Source: Fodinibacter sp038210185
GTDB lineage: Bacteria; Actinomycetota; Actinomycetes; Actinomycetales; Dermatophilaceae
Assembly (NCBI GenBank): GCA_038210185.1
Contig: JBBQWX010000061.1
Location: 1-22,805, forward strand
Direction of reading: 5' to 3'
DNA length: 22,805 bases
Positions 20,314-22,805 of this stretch are shown here, in pieces; positions within the stretch are counted from its first letter, which is position 1, and each line of letters opens with the position of its first letter. The notes below the pieces were generated by a model. It saw nothing but the letters and a program-made list of their open reading frames with translations. It was not told the DNA's origin and did no database searches. The translations under genes were made by a program, and so were the position numbers.

Positions 20314-21339
20314 GTGACTGTCGCACCCGAGGGACGCCGCATGCTGCGGGTGGAGGCGCGCAACGCCGAGACCCCCATCGAGCGCAAGCCGGAGTGGATC
20401 CGCACCACCGCGAAGATGGGTCCGGAGTTCACCCAGATCAGCTCCATGGTCAAGGGGCAGGGCCTGCACACGGTGTGCCAGGAGGCCGCCTGCCCCAACA
20501 TCTTCGAGTGCTGGGAGGACCGCGAGGCGACCTTCCTCATCGGCGGCGACACCTGCACGCGGCGTTGCGACTTCTGCGACATCGCGACCGGCCGCCCCCA
20601 GCCGCTCGACCTCGACGAGCCCCGACGGGTCGCCGAGTCGGTGCGCACCATGGGGCTGCGCTACTCCACCGTCACCGGAGTCGCTCGCGACGACCGGCCC
20701 GATGGTGCCGCCGGCCTCTACGCCGACACGATCCGCCAGATCCACGCCCTCAATCCCAACACCGGGGTCGAGATCCTCCCGCCCGACTTCGGTGCGGTGC
20801 CCGAGCTGGTCGGCCAGGTCTTCGACGCCCGGCCCGAGGTGTTCGCCCACAACCTCGAGACGGTGCCGCGCATCTTCAAGCGGATCCGCCCGGCCTTCAC
20901 CTACGACAAGTCGCTGCGGGTGCTCACGATGGCCCGTGCGGCCGAGCTCGTCACCAAGTCCAACCTCATCCTGGGCATGGGCGAGGAGGACGTCGAGATC
21001 GAGTCCGCGATCGTCGACCTGCACGACGCGGGCTGCGACATCCTCACCATCACCCAGTACCTGCGGCCCTCCCCCAAGCACCACCCCATCGACCGCTGGG
21101 TCAGACCGGAGGAGTTCGTGCACTGGTCGCGGGTCGCGCACGACATCGGCTTCAAGGGCGTCATGGCCGGCCCGCTGGTGCGCAGCTCGTACCGCGCCGG
21201 GCGGCTCTGGGCCACGGCCATGAGCCGGTGGGGTCGCCCCATCCCCGAGCACCTGTCCCACCTGGCGGCCGCCACGGCCGACCCGGCCCGCCAGGAGGCG
21301 GCGTCGTTGGTGGCCCGCGCGGCGCGCACCGTATCCTGA
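20314..21339 (+). CDS. lipA: Lipoyl synthase LipA
   Basis: Radical-SAM enzyme that inserts two sulfurs into protein-bound octanoyl groups, using an auxiliary [4Fe-4S] cluster as the sulfur source. The 341-residue protein has the auxiliary cluster cysteines C55, C60 and C66 (VCQEAACPNIFEC), the radical-SAM cysteines C81, C85 and C88 (CTRRCDFC), and the C-terminal RSSYRAG with the serine ligand (S291 or S292). The length is normal. It starts with GTG at 20314, seven bases after a TAGGCT hexamer and without a Shine-Dalgarno. The DUF4191 gene follows after 59 bp. As an iron-sulfur enzyme consumed by turnover, it would depend on cluster carriers such as the ErpA at the window edge; that link is inference. 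Confidence 0.98.
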   Translation: MTVAPEGRRMLRVEARNAETPIERKPEWIRTTAKMGPEFTQISSMVKGQGLHTVCQEAACPNIFECWEDREATFLIGGDTCTRRCDFCDIATGRPQPLDLDEPRRVAESVRTMGLRYSTVTGVARDDRPDGAAGLYADTIRQIHALNPNTGVEILPPDFGAVPELVGQVFDARPEVFAHNLETVPRIFKRIRPAFTYDKSLRVLTMARAAELVTKSNLILGMGEEDVEIESAIVDLHDAGCDILTITQYLRPSPKHHPIDRWVRPEEFVHWSRVAHDIGFKGVMAGPLVRSSYRAGRLWATAMSRWGRPIPEHLSHLAAATADPARQEAASLVARAARTVS

Positions 21340-21398
21340 GGGCCCCAGCCCGCGGCATCCCCCGGGCACTGCCCCACTGATCCAGGAGCTCGACCTCC

Positions 21399-22124
21399 GT
21401 GTCCGACCAGCCCCAGGCCAAGACCGGCCGCATCGCCCAGATCCGCCAGGCCTACAAGGCCATCAAGAACCTCGACCCCCGACTGGGGTGGTGGATGCTG
21501 GCCGCCGCGCTCGGCACCGCGGCCGTCATAGTCGGCATCGGTTTCCTCGTCGGCGGGTGGTGGGTCTGGTACGCCGCGATCGTGGCGCTCCCGTCGGCCC
21601 TGCTGGCGGCCGTCATCGTCATGAACCGCCGCGGCAACACCGCGATGTACCGCGCGCTCGAGGGCCAGCCCGGTGCCACCGGGGCGACCCTCACCGGGCT
21701 GGGCAAGCGAGGCTGGTACGCGGCCCAGGAGCCGGTTGCCATCGAGGGTGCCCGAGGCACCCGCCCCAGCGACATGGCCGGTGCGGCCATGGTCTTCCGG
21801 GCGCTGGGCCGCCCCGGCGTCGTGCTCATCGGTGAAGGGCCCGGGCCGCGCGTCACCAAGCTGCTCAAGGCCGAGGAGAAGAAGGTCGCCCGCGTGGCCC
21901 CGGGCGTGCCGGTGCACCTCTGGGTCGTCGGCGACGCCGAGGGCCAGGTGCCGGTGAAGAAGATCTCGGCGCGTCTCACCCGCATGCGGCCCGTCCTCAC
22001 CAAGCAGGAGACCTCGGTCGTCAACAAGCGGCTGAAGTCCCTCGGCGGGATGAAGCCCCCGATCCCCAAGGGCGTCGACCCCACGCGGGCCCGCGTCGAC
22101 CGCAAGGCGATGCGCGGGAAGTGA
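21399..22124 (+). CDS. DUF4191 family membrane protein
   Basis: A 241-residue actinobacterial membrane protein of unknown function. Residues 1-30 are polar (MSDQPQAKTGRIAQIRQAYK), followed by two close hydrophobic segments at about 31-51 and 53-75. A cytoplasmic domain of about 160 residues contains GAAMVFRALGRPGVVLIGEG (starting near 127) and a basic C-terminus ending RKAMRGK. It starts with GTG at 21399, preceded by an AGGAG site ten bases upstream. It is downstream of lipA and probably in the same transcript. From memory, a DUF4191 gene follows lipA in mycobacteria too (Rv2219), so the linkage is old, but the reason is unknown. A strong hairpin follows it. Confidence 0.92.
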   Translation: MSDQPQAKTGRIAQIRQAYKAIKNLDPRLGWWMLAAALGTAAVIVGIGFLVGGWWVWYAAIVALPSALLAAVIVMNRRGNTAMYRALEGQPGATGATLTGLGKRGWYAAQEPVAIEGARGTRPSDMAGAAMVFRALGRPGVVLIGEGPGPRVTKLLKAEEKKVARVAPGVPVHLWVVGDAEGQVPVKKISARLTRMRPVLTKQETSVVNKRLKSLGGMKPPIPKGVDPTRARVDRKAMRGK

Positions 22125-22151
22125 CCGAACGCGAACTGACCGAACGCGAAC
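22122..22151 (+). repeat. Perfect 15-bp tandem duplication at the DUF4191 stop codon
   Basis: The unit tgaccgaacgcgaac occurs at 22122-22136 and again at 22137-22151. The first copy begins with the stop codon TGA; the second leads directly into the terminator hairpin. Confidence 0.9.
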
Positions 22152-22179
22152 ACCCCCGGCTCTTGCGAGCCGGGGGTGT
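22150..22179. terminator. Strong 13-bp hairpin terminator after DUF4191
   Basis: The arms ACACCCCCGGCTC (22150-22162) and GAGCCGGGGGTGT (22167-22179) pair perfectly around a TTGC loop. The genes on each side converge, so it probably ends both transcripts. No T-tract follows, as is often seen in high-GC actinobacteria. Confidence 0.88.
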
Positions 22180-22200
22180 CGTGTGTTCGAACGGGGTGCG

Positions 22201-22662
22201 TCAGAACCGCGCCCCGGCCAGCTTGCGCATCGAGATCCCGAGCAGGATCTGGACCAGGCCCAGGCCCATCGCCATGGCGCTGACGCCGAAGGCGAGGACG
22301 CTGGTGAAGAGCGAGGCGCGCAGGAACGAGCCGTTCATGACGGAGGCGCGCGCGGGGTCCTCGCGGTCGAGCTCGGCGTAGGTCTTGCCGTCGGAGCCCT
22401 CGAGGGCGTGCTTCTCGATGATCATGGCCTCGGAGTAGGCGGTGAAGGGGCCGTTGACCTGCTGGCCGGCGAACCAGTCGGCGTCCTCGGCGACGGTGAT
22501 GCGCTCGTCGGCGAGCGATGACTGGACGAGGACCCAGGTGCCGGCACCGCCGACCAGCATGATCGCGCCGATGATCGCGACGATGAGTCCGGAGATCCTG
22601 ACGAAACCGTGCCCGTGCGTGGTCTCGGCCGGCACAGCCGGCGCCGTGGTGGTGTCGCTCAT
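22201..22662 (-). CDS. LigA-like two-helix membrane protein (unknown function)
   Basis: A 153-residue membrane protein. A polar N-terminus (1-20) leads to a first hydrophobic helix at about 22-46. An outer loop of about 70 residues contains SSLADERITVAEDADWFAG and GPFTAYSEAMIIEKHAL, and a second helix lies at about 117-143 before a short basic tail. The pattern matches actinobacterial proteins often labelled 'aromatic ring-opening dioxygenase LigA', but no dioxygenase metal site is visible, so that label should not be read as a function. The ATG at 22662 is preceded by GCAGGAGC, a good ribosome-binding site, and the longer frame from 22704 is not supported. From memory, a small membrane protein gene (Rv2219A) is found at this place in mycobacteria. 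Confidence 0.85.
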   Translation of the reverse strand: MSDTTTAPAVPAETTHGHGFVRISGLIVAIIGAIMLVGGAGTWVLVQSSLADERITVAEDADWFAGQQVNGPFTAYSEAMIIEKHALEGSDGKTYAELDREDPARASVMNGSFLRASLFTSVLAFGVSAMAMGLGLVQILLGISMRKLAGARF

Positions 22663-22715
22663 GTCCGCTCCTGCCCTGATGGTGGTGCCGAGTTCTCCCG
22701 GCACGACCTACTGTC

Positions 22716-22728
22716 CTACAGCGTGTAG
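22716..22728. promoter_or_regulatory. Inverted repeat in the promoter region of the LigA-like gene
   Basis: CTACA and TGTAG half-sites are separated by GCG, about 55 bases upstream of the start codon at 22662. The surrounding 22705-22760 stretch is the most AT-rich in the window and likely holds the promoter. The repeat could be an operator; its three-base spacer differs from the two-base spacer of BlaI-type sites. Confidence 0.4.
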
Positions 22729-22805
22729 TAGTTGAGCAATTCACAACACCGTCTCGTGTGTCACACCAGCCCCATCGAGCGCGCACCGGAACGATCGGGC
22801 GACGG
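22729..22805. other. Right-edge sequence with no gene seen
   Basis: The last bases of the window hold no open frame I would support. They probably belong to the upstream region of the LigA-like gene or of a gene beyond the edge. Confidence 0.4.

Noticed and set aside
22121..22381. An 86-codon frame whose GTG overlaps the DUF4191 stop codon
   Set aside because: The GTGA overlap looks like coupling, but the frame runs through the terminator hairpin and antisense to the LigA-like gene, and its start is only the 15-bp duplication.
22201..22662. Aromatic ring-opening dioxygenase function for the LigA-like gene
   Set aside because: The common label has no support here: the protein is small, has two membrane helices and lacks a visible metal-binding site.
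22716..22728. A BlaI/CopY operator
   Set aside because: The half-sites look similar but the spacer length is wrong and no BlaI-type regulator gene is present, so it is kept only as an unassigned inverted repeat.

Overview
The window is about 22.8 kb of very GC-rich DNA (roughly 70% or more by eye), densely packed with short intergenic gaps. Its gene content is typical of a high-GC actinobacterium, most likely in the Micrococcales and perhaps Intrasporangiaceae-like. The evidence is DUF3043, DUF4191, DUF5302 and LigA-like small proteins, a SucB with two lipoyl domains next to lpdA, a lipB-lipA pair, frequent GTG starts and a high share of apparently leaderless genes. I see no rRNA, tRNA, CRISPR array, insertion sequence, integrase or phage gene. 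It reads as ordinary chromosomal backbone, and I find no convincing new multi-gene system.

Layout. 1-387: the 5' part of an ErpA/IscA-type iron-sulfur carrier gene on the minus strand, cut by the window edge. 535-1707: a divergent glycerate kinase homologue (-). 1814-3007: nadA (+), facing an M20 dipeptidase (3182-4543, -) across an intergenic region with a long perfect inverted repeat. 4626-5213: DUF3043 membrane protein (+). 5340-6655: gcvT (-) with a translationally coupled 71-residue protein. 6711-8246: leucyl aminopeptidase (+). 8328-8966: two small minus-strand proteins. 9136-13499: lpdA, sucB and a TIGR01777 epimerase in one direction. 13543-15336: a membrane Ser/Thr protein kinase homologue (-), divergent from an S51 peptidase (15404-16144, +). 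16241-19556: a Gfo/Idh/MocA oxidoreductase and an MMPL transporter (-). 19630-22124: lipB, lipA, DUF4191 (+). 22201-22662: a two-helix LigA-like membrane protein (-).

How the genes fit together. Several belong to lipoic-acid and one-carbon metabolism. LipB and LipA attach and build lipoate, SucB carries it on two lipoyl domains, Lpd re-oxidises it, and GcvT works with the lipoylated H protein of glycine cleavage. LipA and NadA are iron-sulfur enzymes and an ErpA-type carrier lies at the edge. From memory, the order (IscA-like, glycerate kinase, DUF3043-like, gcvT, aminopeptidase, E2, epimerase, lipB, lipA, DUF4191, small membrane protein) follows the Mycobacterium tuberculosis Rv2204c-Rv2219A neighbourhood. 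The kinase, S51, Gfo and MMPL genes look like an insertion between the epimerase and lipB.

The most notable signals are these. Twelve genes have a TANNNT hexamer exactly 6-7 nt before the start codon and no Shine-Dalgarno, often as compact divergent pairs. There is a perfect 17-bp inverted repeat after nadA. The kinase lacks the catalytic-loop lysine and has an N-terminal 18-bp repeat and a Trp/Arg-rich linker. The M20 peptidase has Lys at the predicted catalytic Glu, and the glycerate kinase has degraded signature motifs. The heptamer GGATGCC appears over-represented.
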